A DNA stretch of 64,000 bases from Epiperipatus broadwayi (lineage: Eukaryota; Onychophora; Udeonychophora; Euonychophora; Peripatidae): contig JAQFVV010006313.1 of assembly GCA_028023455.1 (NCBI GenBank), positions 1,062,992-1,126,991 of the forward strand, read 5' to 3'. Shown here piece after piece: positions 1 to 12,443 of this stretch. The position numbers and the translations under genes were made by a program. Position 1 is the first letter of the stretch, and each line of letters begins with the position of its first letter. The notes under the pieces were generated by a model. The model had not been told where the DNA came from. It made no database searches and was given only the letters and a program-made list of their open reading frames with translations.

Positions 1-833
1 ATTGTGCTTGGGTTATAAAAAAAAGTGAGTTTAAAAAAAATTTACAAAACAAATGAAATGTTTAATTAAAAAAAGAGAGGGAATTAGAATTGAAAAGATT
101 CTTATTTTTTGCCCTTCAAAGTTCAGATTGGAAAAAGAATAGAAATATTAAGATTAGAAATGTCAATATCAGGTGTTTAGTGTAAGATAAAAAAAATGAG
201 AATGGAAATATAAATAAAATAGAAATTTAATAATGTAAAAAAAGCGATAGTTAGGGAGTTTAAATAAAATATAAGTAAAATTTAGAATGCAACGAAAAGA
301 TAAAGATCTGGTCTTAAAATTACACATTTTGATGAAAATGAAATGCATGTGTGAATGTATGAATAAAGAGAGTAAGGTTTATTTCATGTCAAAATGAAAT
401 AATTTTATTAAAGAAAGTGACTGATAAATAAATGTAAAATATTATATTATAAAATTATATCAAATTATAGGTAATTTTGTATAAGATGCTGAAAGCATGT
501 TAAAGTAAAAAGATGTGAAATAAAATACAGCAGGAGATCAAGATAAGGAAGGGATTTGAAAAATAAAGGACATTAATTAATTAATTGGAAAACAGTATTG
601 GTCGAGACTTCAGTGAGGACACTGCTCTGATAAGAAGCAGAGAAATATAATAGAAAGCAGACATGAAAAGTTAAATTTTGGGAACATGAAAACAAACTAT
701 AATATAATGGAAGCTTCAAGGATGTGTGGCTAAGGGCCAGTCACGATCGCAGATCGATCCAGACTTCCGTGCTATAATGGTTCGTGTCTCGATGTAACAA
801 CTGCCGATGTAGCACCTGCCGAAGGGTTCGTTT

Positions 834-1076
834 TTGCCTTGCCTTGATGCCCATAATATGGAAGAGTTCCAACAATCAAATCTAACCGAAGAGCGACCGC
901 TCCCTACTAAAGAAGTGGAAAAAATTCCACAGGATGGTCAGCAAGACGCCAAGTTTATTCGAAGACTTTACAACCTAGGTAATTATGAACAAGACATTTT
1001 ATATAACTTATGTGCACATACCGTTAAATTTAATGCAATGGCCAATCCCACATATAATGAGATAGACCTTAATTAG
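834..1076 (+). CDS. Short open frame inside the 5' LTR, unknown product
   Basis: Eighty codons stay open in both LTRs. The peptide is hydrophilic and not low-complexity (it includes EEFQQSN, KFIRRLY and YEQDILYNLCAH) and ends NEIDLN-stop. The frame opens after a stop at 810; the first codon counted is TTG, and the only early ATG (858) is ATT in the other LTR, so no start codon is conserved. Between the two copies I count about ten replacement and three silent changes, which suggests no protein-level constraint since insertion. It may be a spliced-exon remnant, an accessory frame carried by the family, or chance. I do not recognise a family. Confidence 0.3.
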   Translation: MPCLDAHNMEEFQQSNLTEERPLPTKEVEKIPQDGQQDAKFIRRLYNLGNYEQDILYNLCAHTVKFNAMANPTYNEIDLN

Positions 1077-1595
1077 ACTCTTTTCAATATTTGCAATGAC
1101 TATAAAGGGATAATTTATTCCACAGATTGCAATCATTTATAGAATCATCTATTGTATTTTTAGTTATTTTTTGTAGTGTTATATCATAATCTGTTTTTTA
1201 TATTGAGTGTTAATAATTTTGAGTGTTTCTTTTATTATAATTTATTGTATTAAATATCCTTTATTTATGTAAAATCCGTTTTGTCTCTTTCTTCACCACT
1301 TCCAAAAATACTATAATCTGAGGGTTTGGAAAATAATTATTATTCATTTGAGTACTTAATTAACATGTGGTGCAGTATTTGATCCATTAAATTTATAATT
1401 ATCCAAGCGCTGTAACTCTGTTAAATCTTACAGCAGTCGGGAGAAAGTTGACTGGGAAATATAACCTGGGGGTATACCTGTATAGCATACAAGTTCGGTC
1501 AAGTACGGATATAGACTCATTTATGTCCATATTTTCTCTCTGCTTGCGGTAGCGAAAAATGGGCAATCTTGAATTATAAGAATTCCCCATTATAT

Positions 1596-1606
1596 CTATA
1601 TAAAAG
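1596..1606 (+). promoter_or_regulatory. TATA-like box near LTR end
   Basis: CTATATAAAAG sits about 40 bp before the LTR end, and CTATATAAA recurs at the same place in the 3' LTR. If used, transcription would start within the last bases of the LTR and leave almost no R-U5, which is unusual. It may therefore not be the real promoter. Confidence 0.35.
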
Positions 1607-1646
1607 GGAAGTTTAAGCTTTCGATCGTCGGATTTTCGTTACATTT

Positions 1647-1664
1647 TGGGGGCCAATTTCTGGG
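1647..1664 (+). promoter_or_regulatory. Candidate tRNA primer-binding site
   Basis: TGGGGGCCAATTTCTGGG starts three bases after the LTR end at 1643. The initial TGG matches the complement of a tRNA 3' CCA, and position and spacing are typical for LTR elements. The beginning resembles proline-tRNA primer sites, but the middle does not match well, so the primer tRNA is not assigned. Confidence 0.55.
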
Positions 1665-2029
1665 ATTTCTATTGCTGTGCAATTAGTGATTATGTGTTGA
1701 ATTAATTTTATAAGATAATGTAAATATTTTCAAAAAAAAAAAATTATGTGTTTTTTAAAATATATAAAATTCGCGTTGTGGGGGATATTTTTTTTGCTTT
1801 ATAATACTTCATATATGTGTTTCATCGTCAAGTGTGTACGAAGAATAGAAAGAAGGGAAAATTATAATATTAAGAAAGTTTTGAAATGTGTTGTGATAAT
1901 ATTTAATAAAAGACTAGAAGTATTTCAATATAATCACCACGAACAAAGAATTGATTATCTCAAATAATTGCTGGTAATGAAATATAAATCGTTTCAGAAA
2001 AGAGAAAGGAAGAATAAAACAAAGTTTCG

Positions 2030-2960
2030 TGAAAGTTTTAATGCTAAATAATAAAAATAGTCATATAGTCCAGTTAAGTTAAAAATAAATAAATGTGTGT
2101 ATGAATTCATAGTCATAATAATAAAGTGTGTTCAGCTATAATTATAGCGAACAAATATAGATTATCTAGATGTTTGTTGTAACGAAAATAAAGTAATTAA
2201 GTTAAAAAAAAAAAAAAAGTTTTAGTAAGGTTTTAATCATAAATGACAGATTCTAAAATATTCGCGTATCTTAGTCAAGTTGAAGAAGAAATATATATGT
2301 TGCACTTTAGGATAATCGCATATCTAAGTGAAGGGGAGAAGATATATGTGTGAGTTAATAATAACGTATCCCTGTTAAGCTGAAAATAAAATATTTCTAA
2401 TGATAAATGCTAAAAATGTTCGAGTGTATTTGTTAGGTTGAAGAAAAATATATATGTATGATTTTAGATATTCGAAAAAAGAAAGTAATCGATAAATTAC
2501 AAAACGTAGTAAGTATAACGAAGTATATTAATTAAGTTGAGGAAATATATATGTCTGATTTTAAAAATAATCATGAGGATAACTTGATCAATAAATTGCT
2601 GATATAGCTTGTACAATGAAGTATACCTGTTAAATGGAAGGAAATATATCTCTATGATTTTAAAATAGTAAAGAGACAATATAAATTACATAGTGTGTGT
2701 AACAAAGCAGGTTAGTCCGTTAAAGAAATATATATGTGTATGATTTTTGTTTTAAAACAACCGTAACCTTAAAGTGATCAAAATTTATAAACGGAATATT
2801 AGAAATATATATCATAAGTGTGTACTGTTGGAAATACAGTCAAATAGAAATGAGTTTAGTTTATATATATATATATTGTTAACAGAGGAATAAAGTATAG
2901 TAGTTAAGTTAGATGTAAGAAAAATATATAAGTGCGACATAAATTGAAGTTTGGTGAAAA
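2030..2960 (+). repeat. Degenerate tandem motif in the LTR-element leader
   Basis: A phrase close to GTTAAGTTGAGGAAATATAT followed by GTATGATTTTAAAATAA recurs about every 60-110 bp through the untranslated leader (for example near 2060, 2270, 2440, 2530, 2630, 2715 and 2900). Copies are heavily diverged. This is leader sequence between the primer site and the gag-like frame, with no long frame of its own. Confidence 0.45.
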
Positions 2961-3246
2961 AGAGTTGGATAAGTAAGGAAAGTATAGGACAATCATCAAG
3001 GTGGGGTAGGCAGTTAAACGAATCTAAGGCAAGTGAACAAGAGGGTGAATCAGAGTGTGGATGTTTGGGTTGGCTAGCGATCTAAATGCTAACTGACAGA
3101 TAACAAAGAAATTACAGGTAAATCAAAGTAGAAAAGCAAGGAGTCAGTAGAAAGAAATTTTTTATGAAGATATATCCAGAAGAGTTTAGTAAAATAATAG
3201 TAATAATAAATACAGATATCAAGAAGGGTTACATAAAGTTATATTT

Positions 3247-4165
3247 ATGCATACAAGGTCCCAAGCTAAAATGGACTTTCAAGAAAAGGAGGTAAAGGAT
3301 GGGAATGAAGATAAGGAGATGAAAGTAAAGGGTAAAATAAACCATAGTGATATCATGGATATGCTAAGGCAAATGAGGGCAGCAATTCATGAAAGAATAC
3401 ATGGACTGACAGGAGAGTTGAAGAATGGTGGGTAGAGATAGAAATAGACAACCAGAAAAGAATTGCCAAAGCCATGAAAAAAATTAGAAATGATGTCATC
3501 CAGCAATCAGAGGCTAAGAACACAAGAAATGGATTTTACAGTAAAATTAAGTGGGATGAACAAAAGAGTATGGAGCCATGTGTATATGAGGAATTAGAAA
3601 GGGTCAAACATATAGGTAGAGAGTCAGCAGAGTTTGATCTGAGAGAAGACATAGAGTGGCCAGAGAAGAGAATAAGAAAGTTAGATAAAGAAGAGGAAGT
3701 GGAAGTGATAAGAGTAGAAGATAGTAGGATACTGACAAGCATGCAGGGAAATATAATTCAGATAGCGAAGGTAGTAGAAAAGTTAGACTTAAAATTTGAA
3801 GAGAGGATAAGTAAGTCAGCCAGTAACAGCACATATACCAGGATAGAATGCATCAAGTGAAGAGCCACTGGAGGATATACAGACAAGGGATATGCATATA
3901 GACCACCTCCAAAGGAACCACTTGAAATTAAAAATGGTTGGAATCCTAGTAAAGGATGATGGAAAGAAAACAGAAGAGATTTGACAGAGTGGAATCTAAG
4001 AGGACAGGAAGATAAATGATCTAGATGTAAGACTGAATGGAAACGGCCATACAAATGGACAGAGGATAGAGAATGTAGGGATCAAAATCCGCATCCCAGG
4101 GGAGGCAGAGGTGATGTCATAGAGAAAGACAACCTCCAGATAAAATATAAACACCAGCATCAATA
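3247..4165 (+). pseudogene. gag-like protein, frameshifted
   Basis: The frame starts at ATG 3247 with MHTRSQAKM, runs about 60 codons, shifts by one base near 3426 and continues to 3860. The same frame can be followed past isolated stops to about 4165. The first part is charged and helical, typical of a coiled-coil gag N-terminus (DIMDMLRQM, ELERVKHIG, EKRIRKLDKEEEVE). The downstream part is basic and rich in Pro, Gly and Arg (YRPPPKEP, NPHPRGGRG), as in gag nucleic-acid-binding tails. No CCHC knuckle is visible. The first residues resemble those of the minus-strand frame at 45459. Gag identity rests on position after the primer site, composition and that similarity, not on a diagnostic motif. 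Confidence 0.55.
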
Positions 4166-4999
4166 AAGGAAGGATTCACTGATACCAGATTGGAAATGGA
4201 ATTGGATCATGAATAGTGGAGAATGGACTTTAGTATTGTTCATGATAATATAAAGAAAGAATGAGCCTAAATGGCAAAACAGTATAAAGGGATCCAAACT
4301 AAGACATAGCATCAAATAGATAGGAGTGTGAGATCGTAGATTGAGGCTGAAGGTGTGTAGGTTTAGATATTTGTAGATGGATCTTAGCAGTATATGGTGA
4401 GCCTTTTCTGTTATGCATTCATGTATGTTCTGTGGTGCACCAAATCTTATGATATATAGAAGACAGGGACAAAGATCCCATTCTCATAATGACTCACTGG
4501 ATTAAGATTTCCAGTTAGATATTTGACAGATATCATGAGTCAATGGTTTAGAAACCAATGTATGGGTAAAGAACCCCTTTATAAAATACGAGTTATCAGT
4601 AAAATATTCTGAGCTCATGGATGAGCTGGATGAAAAGATGTCAGCCTCCCAACCCACCTTGGTAATAGTGACCAGATCTGTCACTCAGAGGATTATTGTT
4701 TGTGAAAGTGTGAGGTATGAAAAGGTTTAATCAAGTCACAGAGTTATCCTGTGGACTCAAACCTGTATATACAAGTAGGAGGCAGAAATAAATTCATGTA
4801 ATGCTATAGCAAGATTAAATTGGTTTAGTAATGCTGGTTGGGTCATCAGGGTAGGGATGTAATTTGCCTGGTCGCCTCTCTAGGAATAATCTCATCACTA
4901 AAGTTATATTAGAAGTAAATAGATATAAAATGGTTCTAACAGTAGTTAGGGGCATCTGATTTGAAGTGCAGTAAATTAAAATTTTTAAGAAAAAATTTT
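4166..4999 (+). other. Interior 3' region of the LTR element, no recognised gene
   Basis: Multiple stops lie in every frame and no pol or env motif is recognisable. The base composition is less AT-rich than in the LTRs, so a decayed coding region is possible. Confidence 0.4.
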
Positions 5000-5014
5000 A
5001 AAGGAGGTGAATGG
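5000..5014 (+). promoter_or_regulatory. Candidate polypurine tract
   Basis: AAAGGAGGTGAATGG lies immediately before the TGTAAT start of the 3' LTR. It has 12 purines in 15 bases, in the position expected for the plus-strand primer. Confidence 0.6.
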
Positions 5015-6736
5015 TGTAATGTGATGCTTGCACATACTGCAGTCACGCATATAGATATTTAACATTTAAAGAATGGTAAATATTGTGCTTGGGTTATAAA
5101 AAAAAAGTGAGTTTAAAAAAAATTTACAAAACAAAGAATAGTTTAATTAAAAAAAGAGAGGGAATTAGAATCGAAAAGATTCTTATCTTTTGCCCTTCAA
5201 AGTTCAGATTGGAAAAAGAATAGAATTATTAAGGTTAGAAATCTCAATATCAGGTGTTTAGTGTAAGATAAAAAGAAATGAGAATGGAAATATAAATAAA
5301 ATAGAAACTTAATAATGTAAAAGAAAGCGATAGTTGGGAGTTTAAATAAAATATAAGTAAAATTTAGAATGCAACGAAAAGATAAAGATCTGGTCTTAAA
5401 ATTACACATTTTGATGAAAATGAAATGCATGTGTGAATGTATGAATAAAGAGAGTAAGGTTTATTTCATGTCAAAATGAAATAATTTTATTAAAGAAAGT
5501 GACTGATAAATAAATGTAAAATATTATATTATAAAATTATATCAAATTATAAGTAATTTTGTATAAGTTGCTGAAAGCATGTTAAAGTAAAAAGGTGTGA
5601 AATAAAATACAGCAGGAGATCAAGATAAGGAAGAAATTTGAAAAATAAACAACATTAATTAATTAATTGGAAAACAGTATTGGTCGAGACTTCAGTGAGG
5701 ACACTGCTCTGATAAGAAGCAGAGAAATATAATAGAAAGCAGACATGAAAAGTTAAATTTTGGGAACATGAAAACAAACTATAACATAAGGGAAGCTTCA
5801 AGGATGTGTGGCTAAGGGCCAGTTGTGATCACCGGTCGATCCAGACTTCCGTGCTATAATGCTTCGCATCTTGATGTAACAACTGCCAACATAGCACCTG
5901 CCAAAGGGTTCGTTTTTGCCTTGCCTTGATGCCCACAATATTGAGGAGTTCCAACAATCAAATCTAACCGAAGAGCGACCGTTCCTTACTAAAGAAGTGG
6001 TAAAAATTCCACGGGATGGTCAGCAAGATGCCAAGTTTATTCGAAGACTTTACAAGCTAGGTAATTATGAACAAGACATTTTATATAACTTATGTGCACA
6101 TAACGTTAAATTTAATGCAATTTCCAATCCCTCATATAATGAGATAGACCTTAATTAGACTCTTTTCAATATTTGCAATGACTATAAATGGATAATTTAT
6201 TCCACAGATTGCAATCATTTATAGAATCATCTATTGTATTTTTAGTTATTTTTTGTAGTGTCATAGCATAATCTGTTTTTTATATTGAGTGTTAATAATT
6301 TTGAGTGTTTCTTTTATTATAATTTATTGTATTAAATATCCTTTATTTATGTAAAATCCGTTTCATCTCTTTCTTTGCCACTTCCAAAAATAATATAATC
6401 TGAGGGTTTGGAAAATAATTATTATTCATTTGAGTACTTAATTAACACGTGAAGCTAGTGGTGCAGTATTTGATCCCATTAAATTTATATTTATCCAAGC
6501 GCTGTAACTCTGTTAAATCTTACAGCAGTCGGGAGAAAGTTGACCGGGAAATATAACCTGGGGCTATACCTTGTTTAGCATACAAGTTCAGTCAAGTACG
6601 GATATAGACTCATTTATGTCCGTATTTTCTCTTTGCTTGTGGTAACAGAAAGTGGGCAATCTTGAATTATAAGAATTCCCCATTATTTCTATATAAAAAA
6701 AAAGTTTAAGCTTTCGATCGCCAGGTTTCCATTACA
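5015..6736 (+). repeat. 3' LTR, complete (1722 bp)
   Basis: It begins TGTAATG and ends TTACA. The end was fixed by comparing the left-LTR/primer-site junction at 1643 with the right-LTR/flank junction, where similarity stops and ATATAT flanking sequence begins. It carries the second copy of the 80-codon frame. Confidence 0.9.
5916..6158 (+). CDS. Short open frame inside the 3' LTR, unknown product
   Basis: Second copy of the frame at 834-1076, open over the same length and ending with the same NEIDLN-stop. Differences from the first copy are mostly replacements (M to I, L to F, P to L, E to V, Q to R, N to K, T to N, A to S and others). The upstream in-frame TAG is shared. Function unknown; translation doubtful. 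Confidence 0.3.
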   Translation: MPCLDAHNIEEFQQSNLTEERPFLTKEVVKIPRDGQQDAKFIRRLYKLGNYEQDILYNLCAHNVKFNAISNPSYNEIDLN

Positions 6737-9700
6737 ATATATATATATTATAACGATCGAAATGAAAGTGAAGATCGAATCTAACCGCAAAAACAATATC
6801 TGCTCTACAAGGCACCATCTAGGCATTTGAGCCTAGAAAAAATTATAAAGTAGGCAGATACACGCTGTTAAGATTCCACTTTATTTAAATATTCCGATCG
6901 TTAGCCCAAGTCACTAGCTCAGCGAAAATGCAGAGATAAAAATCTATATCTTAATTTATATCTTAAATATCAATAAATAAAAGCCACTGCCAGAAATTAA
7001 CACATAAACATATTTATTTACACACATATAAAATAACATTTAAATTTTGAGGAATAAATTCAACATTTTAGATTTTTCTATTAATCTTTTAATTAACATT
7101 TAACTAAGTTTCAATGAGTTTAATATTTTATTTAAATAGTCAAGTATGAATAGACTACATAGATATGCATTTGAAAAGAAAATATTCTTCCCTGATTTAA
7201 CCTTAGGCAACAAATTTCGCAATCAACTGGCGCCAATCCATCTGATATATTCATGTATTGAATGTAGCATGATACGACAACACAAAATACTATACTGTCA
7301 GGAATGTACATCTGAACAATAAGTAGAAATAGAGAAGACATTGACTCTCCACCAACAGGAATGTTACATCTGTTGGCAAGTAGAACAATAAACAAAAAAC
7401 TCCATAGGAGTGGACTGCGGTCTTCTGCCGACTTAAAAACCCATCCATAGGCAAACAGAGGGTGTGTGGTTATATCTATAATCCTGCCCATAGCGGACCT
7501 TATACTACATCTACAATTACACAAATATATCCAATCCATTGAATCAATTCAACTACGAAATGAATAACCTAAGATTACCCTCCCTTAATATAACTTTACA
7601 AAACTATATAGCCATTCACGCCCGACTTAAATTTAACATTTAGATACGTTCGCACAAATGCATTTTATAAAATTTGTTTTAAAATGTTGAGTACAGATCA
7701 GCTGCACAGATTCCACAGTCAAAAACATTCCAAATTAAACACAACCGATCAAAATACAAAGTCATCGATAAACGTCACTTGCATAGAGAATATACAAATC
7801 CCATTAGCATTCATCATAAGATGCTTGCAGTGATATTGTTGACATATATTCTAATCGAATGTGAAAAACACAACATTATCAACCGCTAACGAATCTATGC
7901 AATGTCTATACCCAACGTAAATGTAATGCATTTAATAATTTCTACAATAAATATTACTACAAATAAAAATAATAAAATGGAAATGATTTTAGCAAAACTT
8001 AACTATATAAATTTAAACAATCAATTATTAATTTGAAAATTAAATAAGACTTCATTTTAAAATTTAAATTAGCTGAATCTTTAAAAAAAAATCAATGACG
8101 AAAGTTCTTAATTACTTTTTTTGGTTGTTAATTTGTAAAGTTCATAGCTCACGGTAGAAGAGTCCAGGTTTCTGCTTTTAATTCCCGCGATGCCTCCATT
8201 GGAAGATAATGTTCTGGAGATGGCAATAGCTGGTTCAAGGTATCACAGTCTTTTCATTTTTCCTTTTTAAATAGAGAGTGTGGTATGTGCATCCTACCAC
8301 CTCTCAAACACACAATGCTGGAACTGTCCGAAAAAACTGTATTTCCCTTTTTATATTATCCACACGGATTCAATCAACAAAACGTCACTAATCCATCACT
8401 TTCATTACGGTCCGAGCCAAGGCTTAGTGCTTCCATTGGTCAAGCTAAAATCTCTTTATTCTCTTATCTAATTTACTCTCTGACTTTTTAATTAGACAGC
8501 TTTTGAATAATTAATAAACAATCATTTCCATTTACAGATTACAGGAATTAATTAATACCTGTTTTTATTTTTACTTACGTTATTTCTTTTTTAAACTATT
8601 TTTATATTTAAATCTTTTTTTATAAAAAAAAATACATTCAAATACCTTTTTTTTATTTATTAAAAAAAATATTTTTAAAGTTTAGCATCTGTGCGAATAT
8701 ATATACGTTTAACAAACATTTTAATTTTAGTGTTTAGTTTTTTTACTTTTATTTGCGAATTTTTAAGTTTTTATTTTAAATTAATGTAACGACATATTTA
8801 TATATCGTTACAATATATATATATATAAACAAAAAAGACATATATATATATATAATTCATCTTTATACACTTGTAACTGAAATTGAACTTTGAAAAGAAT
8901 GAAACCTGTAATATTTACTTAGTGTTATTCCATGTTAAAAGATTTCAGATTTGTTTGTAATATTACAACTTGAACTTCTTAATCTGAAAATTTATTTAGT
9001 ATTCTGACATTCTTATATTTTTGAAATACATTTTATATTCAAACATTGATTTCTGATACTTTAGTATTCTCTATAATGGAAATTATTTTTTTTTTTTGGC
9101 CATTCACATTAGTTGTCTAATTTCAATGTTGTTGTTTATATCTATAAGTATTATGCAGTATTATTTAGAATAATTTTAAATAACATAAATTATATTTAGT
9201 GCTAAGATATGAATAAACATGTAATAGAGCAAATTGTTAATAAAATATTAATAAAGCGTTAGAAAGATTTAGATAAAAAAAATATAACTTGAAAAAGCTC
9301 ATGAAAGCTTCTACTATGTTGTACCAATGATCATTATTAACCTAGATTTTTTTATGGAATTAAAATGGAAATTGTTAAACTATAATATTAAAGCTATTTT
9401 TTAATTTTTGAAAAAATATTTTTTTTACTTTATATTTTTTTTCAAATTCTATTTTATGTTTAATATTAATTAAAATATAAATAATTTAATTTGTTACAAA
9501 TTTTATTTAAAATGAAAGTCTTTTATGTAAAAAAAAAACCATAAATTGTCTAATTTAAACTGTAATTTAATTTTGTTGTGTGTTTTATGTTATTAAGTTA
9601 AATAAAATTGTTTATTAAAAATTCATTTAACTTAATACCTTTAATGTTGTTTTTTTTTAATTATATAATATATTGTAACATTAAATTTTATATAAAGATT

Positions 9701-9840
9701 TTGTCTTTGAGTAAATAAATATATCTCAAATAAAGTTTAAATCTATTTGTCCGATATTTATTAAGATAATTCTACTGATATATAATGATAGAAGGCTTTG
9801 AGAAGTGAAAACAATAATTGAAATTATATTAATGAAATTT
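6737..9840. other. AT-rich flank without recognised genes
   Basis: There is no coding similarity I can name. A 135-codon minus-strand frame (7132-7539) exists but shows no family motif. An 8-bp stem (8785-8792 with 8805-8812, TGTAACGA/TCGTTACA, 12-nt loop) abuts a short TA run and may be a MITE remnant. Confidence 0.4.
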
Positions 9841-9959
9841 TGCATTAATATTAGAAATACCCACACTTATATGATACTGAAGCTAGTCTGGACAAGAACC
9901 CTCTTAAGGAGTTGTATATAGCAAAAATTTCCAGATGTTTATAATTTATACAACATAAA

Positions 9960-10890
9960 GCTATACACCAGAATCAGTGGAGAGAGAGGATAGCATCAAC
10001 ACAAAGTTTCGTGAATCAACATAATATTACAATCATGAAGGAGGATAAAGGAGATAGATTTGTGATTATGAATACAGAGGATTATGAAAGTAAAATTCAG
10101 CAACAAATAGACAAATTAAAATTAAGGAAAGTTCCCGAGATTAACTTTAAGTTAAATAATGACAAATTTGTATCATCTGTGCTTAGACCTTCTACATTTA
10201 AAGCATTTTGTAAGACTGAATACCTGCAAATGTATGCATCAGGGACCATTCCTCCAAAAATATTTGTGAATGTCAAAACCCATAAGGAGAATGTACCACT
10301 AAGATTGATGATCGACTTCGGCAGAGTGCACTATTATAAAGCAGCCAAGACCATAAATAAGTGGATTACCCAAAACATAGGCTATGGTGATTATGCTATT
10401 AAGTCACCATTTGACTTCATTAATAAACTGAAGAATGTGATCCTGGAGCAAAACACAAAGATGACTGCATTTGATGTAGCAGAATTATATGGATTGATTG
10501 ATAGACCAAAGTTGATTATAAATTGTAAAAGAAGCACTTATTAGATATGGAATAAATCAGGAACATGTCCATGTCCATTGTTGGAGTGGATGAACAGAAA
10601 CATGTACATAATGTTTAATTATGAGTGGTATCATATAGACCAACGATTGGCCAATGGGTCTTCCAATGAGTGGAATCATGACCAGCATCATGATGAACGC
10701 ATATGACCAGATTATTATTCCTAGATATATGGACTGTGGATTATTGCTGTATGCTAGATATGTTGATGACATTTTTGTGGATGTGCCAGAGGAAACCATA
10801 GAGGACCTCAAAACAGACCTTATAACAGCATCAGGTCTGAACATAAAGATGAAGTCCCTAACAGTATTAAATATTTATACCTTTAAGTGA
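9960..10890 (+). pseudogene. Penelope-like reverse transcriptase fragment
   Basis: The first frame (10011-10544) shows the PLE N-terminal region with KEDKGDRFVIM, the KTHKENVPLRLM stretch, and motif A as MTAFDVAELYG with its catalytic Asp. The frame breaks near 10540-10650 and resumes at 10654 with the GLPMSGIMTS motif B-like block and motif C ARYVDDIFVDVPEE. This order and wording are characteristic of Penelope-like elements rather than LINE or LTR reverse transcriptases. The full PLE RT would be several hundred residues and followed by a GIY-YIG nuclease. I cannot find the nuclease in the next kilobase, so this copy is 3'-deficient or decayed. Confidence 0.82.
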
Positions 10891-11699
10891 TGATTGAAGC
10901 TAATCACTTCTGCTACAGAATGAACATTAAACCTATCAATATCAGAGGTCACATACACCACTTATCAAACACACCATATATATGCACGTATATGCATATA
11001 ATAAGACCTTAGTGGACCCATCTCACCCCTCTATTTTTGTGCAGCACTCATTGGCTGTGGGCCATCAGCGCAGGCCAGATAGGCTGAGCGTGTTGTGTAG
11101 AGAGTGGCATGAACTGCATAGGAAAGGTGAAGGAGGCTACATCATATCAGATGAACACATGATGAATAAAAGAAAATAATTTTATGCCATATTGAAAAAA
11201 TGGCAAGTTTAAACGTTTTTATCCTGATTAGCATATTTTTCCTATTTTGCATATTTGCACTTCATGGAAAGTGAAGACATTTTTTGTGTACTTCTTGAAA
11301 ATGAAGGTTATACCTTCAAAAACGTTAGAAGAATCAACAAAGATTATCATTCAGTGATTGTGTTTGATTTGATTTATATATAGTTTTGCTTTCCAAATTA
11401 TATAAGTGTGTGGATTTATAATATTAATGCAAAATATTAAAGTTTTACATATAGTATTGTCTAACACATTTGAATGTTATATATATTAATGAAATTGGTA
11501 AATAAGTCCTACATAATGTATTTATTGTATGATTTGGTGGTCAACATTATATTAAAAAAGATATTCATGCATTGAATAATCTATACAAGTTGTGGTTTTA
11601 ACAATTACATATATATTATATAAAGAGCTCACAAATAAGCTCTTAACCAGCTTTGTAGAAAATCCCTAACCCTAGGCTGGTTGATTATATATATATAAA
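10891..11699. other. Region downstream of the PLE RT fragment
   Basis: A 65-codon plus frame (10982-11179) of unknown meaning lies here in relatively GC-richer DNA and may belong to the PLE 3' part. From 11200 the sequence becomes AT-rich with no recognised motif. Confidence 0.3.
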
Positions 11700-12260
11700 C
11701 AGTCATTCCCTAGACAATATCAATGTCATTAACAATTTTTTTAATTCAATCTGTTGTAAAGAAAAAAACTCCTTTAATCAATAAAGATGAAAATCCATCT
11801 TTGTCTATGGTCTAATATGTTCATCTTGACTACTGGAAATAAAATTATTAAAACAAAGAAGTTTAAATAAACCTCATTAAACAGATAAATATAACCTGTT
11901 CTGAAAGAAGATTAATAAGTAGTCAATTACAACTTCCAAACTGCAATTATAACTTTAAAATTCCACTCCCAATTATATATTACTTAGTAATGCTAATAAT
12001 GTTCAAGGCAAGATAGGTATTCAATGTAAACACATGAAAGCAGTCAATACTTATCCAATACCAATATCATTAACAATCAAAAATCCCAATCTGATGTCAG
12101 AACAACCTCCTTTAATCAATAATGGTGGAAATCTACCTTTATCAATGGTCTAATTTTTATAAAAATACTAAAGATTGCATCTTGACTGCAGAGAATGAAA
12201 TTATTCACACCAAAAATTATAAATAATTTTCATTTTACAAAATATGTAAAATATGTTATC
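11700..12260. repeat. Imperfect tandem duplication, period about 341 bp
   Basis: The block starting CAGTCATTCC at 11700 recurs from 12041. Shared landmarks include ATCATTAACAAT-type text, CCTTTAATCAATAA, TATGGTCTAAT and a CATCTTGACT stretch, in the same order. The second copy is truncated by the TA array. Confidence 0.6.
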
Positions 12261-12309
12261 TGTTAAAAATATAATGTATGTAAATATTTAAATCATAATT
12301 GCAGTAGCG

Positions 12310-12443
<134 letters not shown>

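Larger units (their letters stand above)
1..1643 (+). repeat. 5' LTR (lacks its first 67 bp)
   Basis: This aligns base for base with 5082-6736 apart from scattered substitutions and small indels. Position 1 corresponds to position 67 of the full 1722-bp LTR. The LTR is long for the element size. It holds an open frame (834-1076), runs of AT-rich DNA and a TATA-like box only about 40 bp before its 3' end. Confidence 0.9.
1..6736 (+). mobile_element. LTR retrotransposon, non-autonomous, left end cut by window
   Basis: Positions 1-1643 and 5082-6736 are near-identical direct repeats flanking a 3371-bp interior. The right copy begins TGTAAT at 5015 and ends TTACA at 6736; the left copy ends TTACA at 1643, so the LTR has TG...CA ends inside a short inverted repeat. 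A TGG-starting primer-site candidate follows the left LTR and a purine tract precedes the right one, so sense is plus. The interior carries a gag-like frame with stops, and I found no protease, reverse transcriptase, RNase H or integrase motifs. It is therefore probably a gag-only element moved by relatives. The superfamily is probably Ty3/gypsy, but without pol that is inference. The left target-site flank is outside the window, so the target-site duplication cannot be tested. Confidence 0.88.

Noticed and set aside
3536-4054. Several minus-strand frames opposite the gag-like region
   Set aside because: Antisense shadows of a purine-rich coding strand, rich in Ser and Leu as expected from that bias.
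7132-7539. 135-codon minus-strand frame with hydrophobic stretches
   Set aside because: Longest non-repeat frame outside transposons, but no motif, no exon-like boundaries and no second copy; not supported as a gene.
10982-11179. 65-codon plus frame as the PLE endonuclease
   Set aside because: Contains no GIY or YIG motif; left as unassigned downstream sequence.
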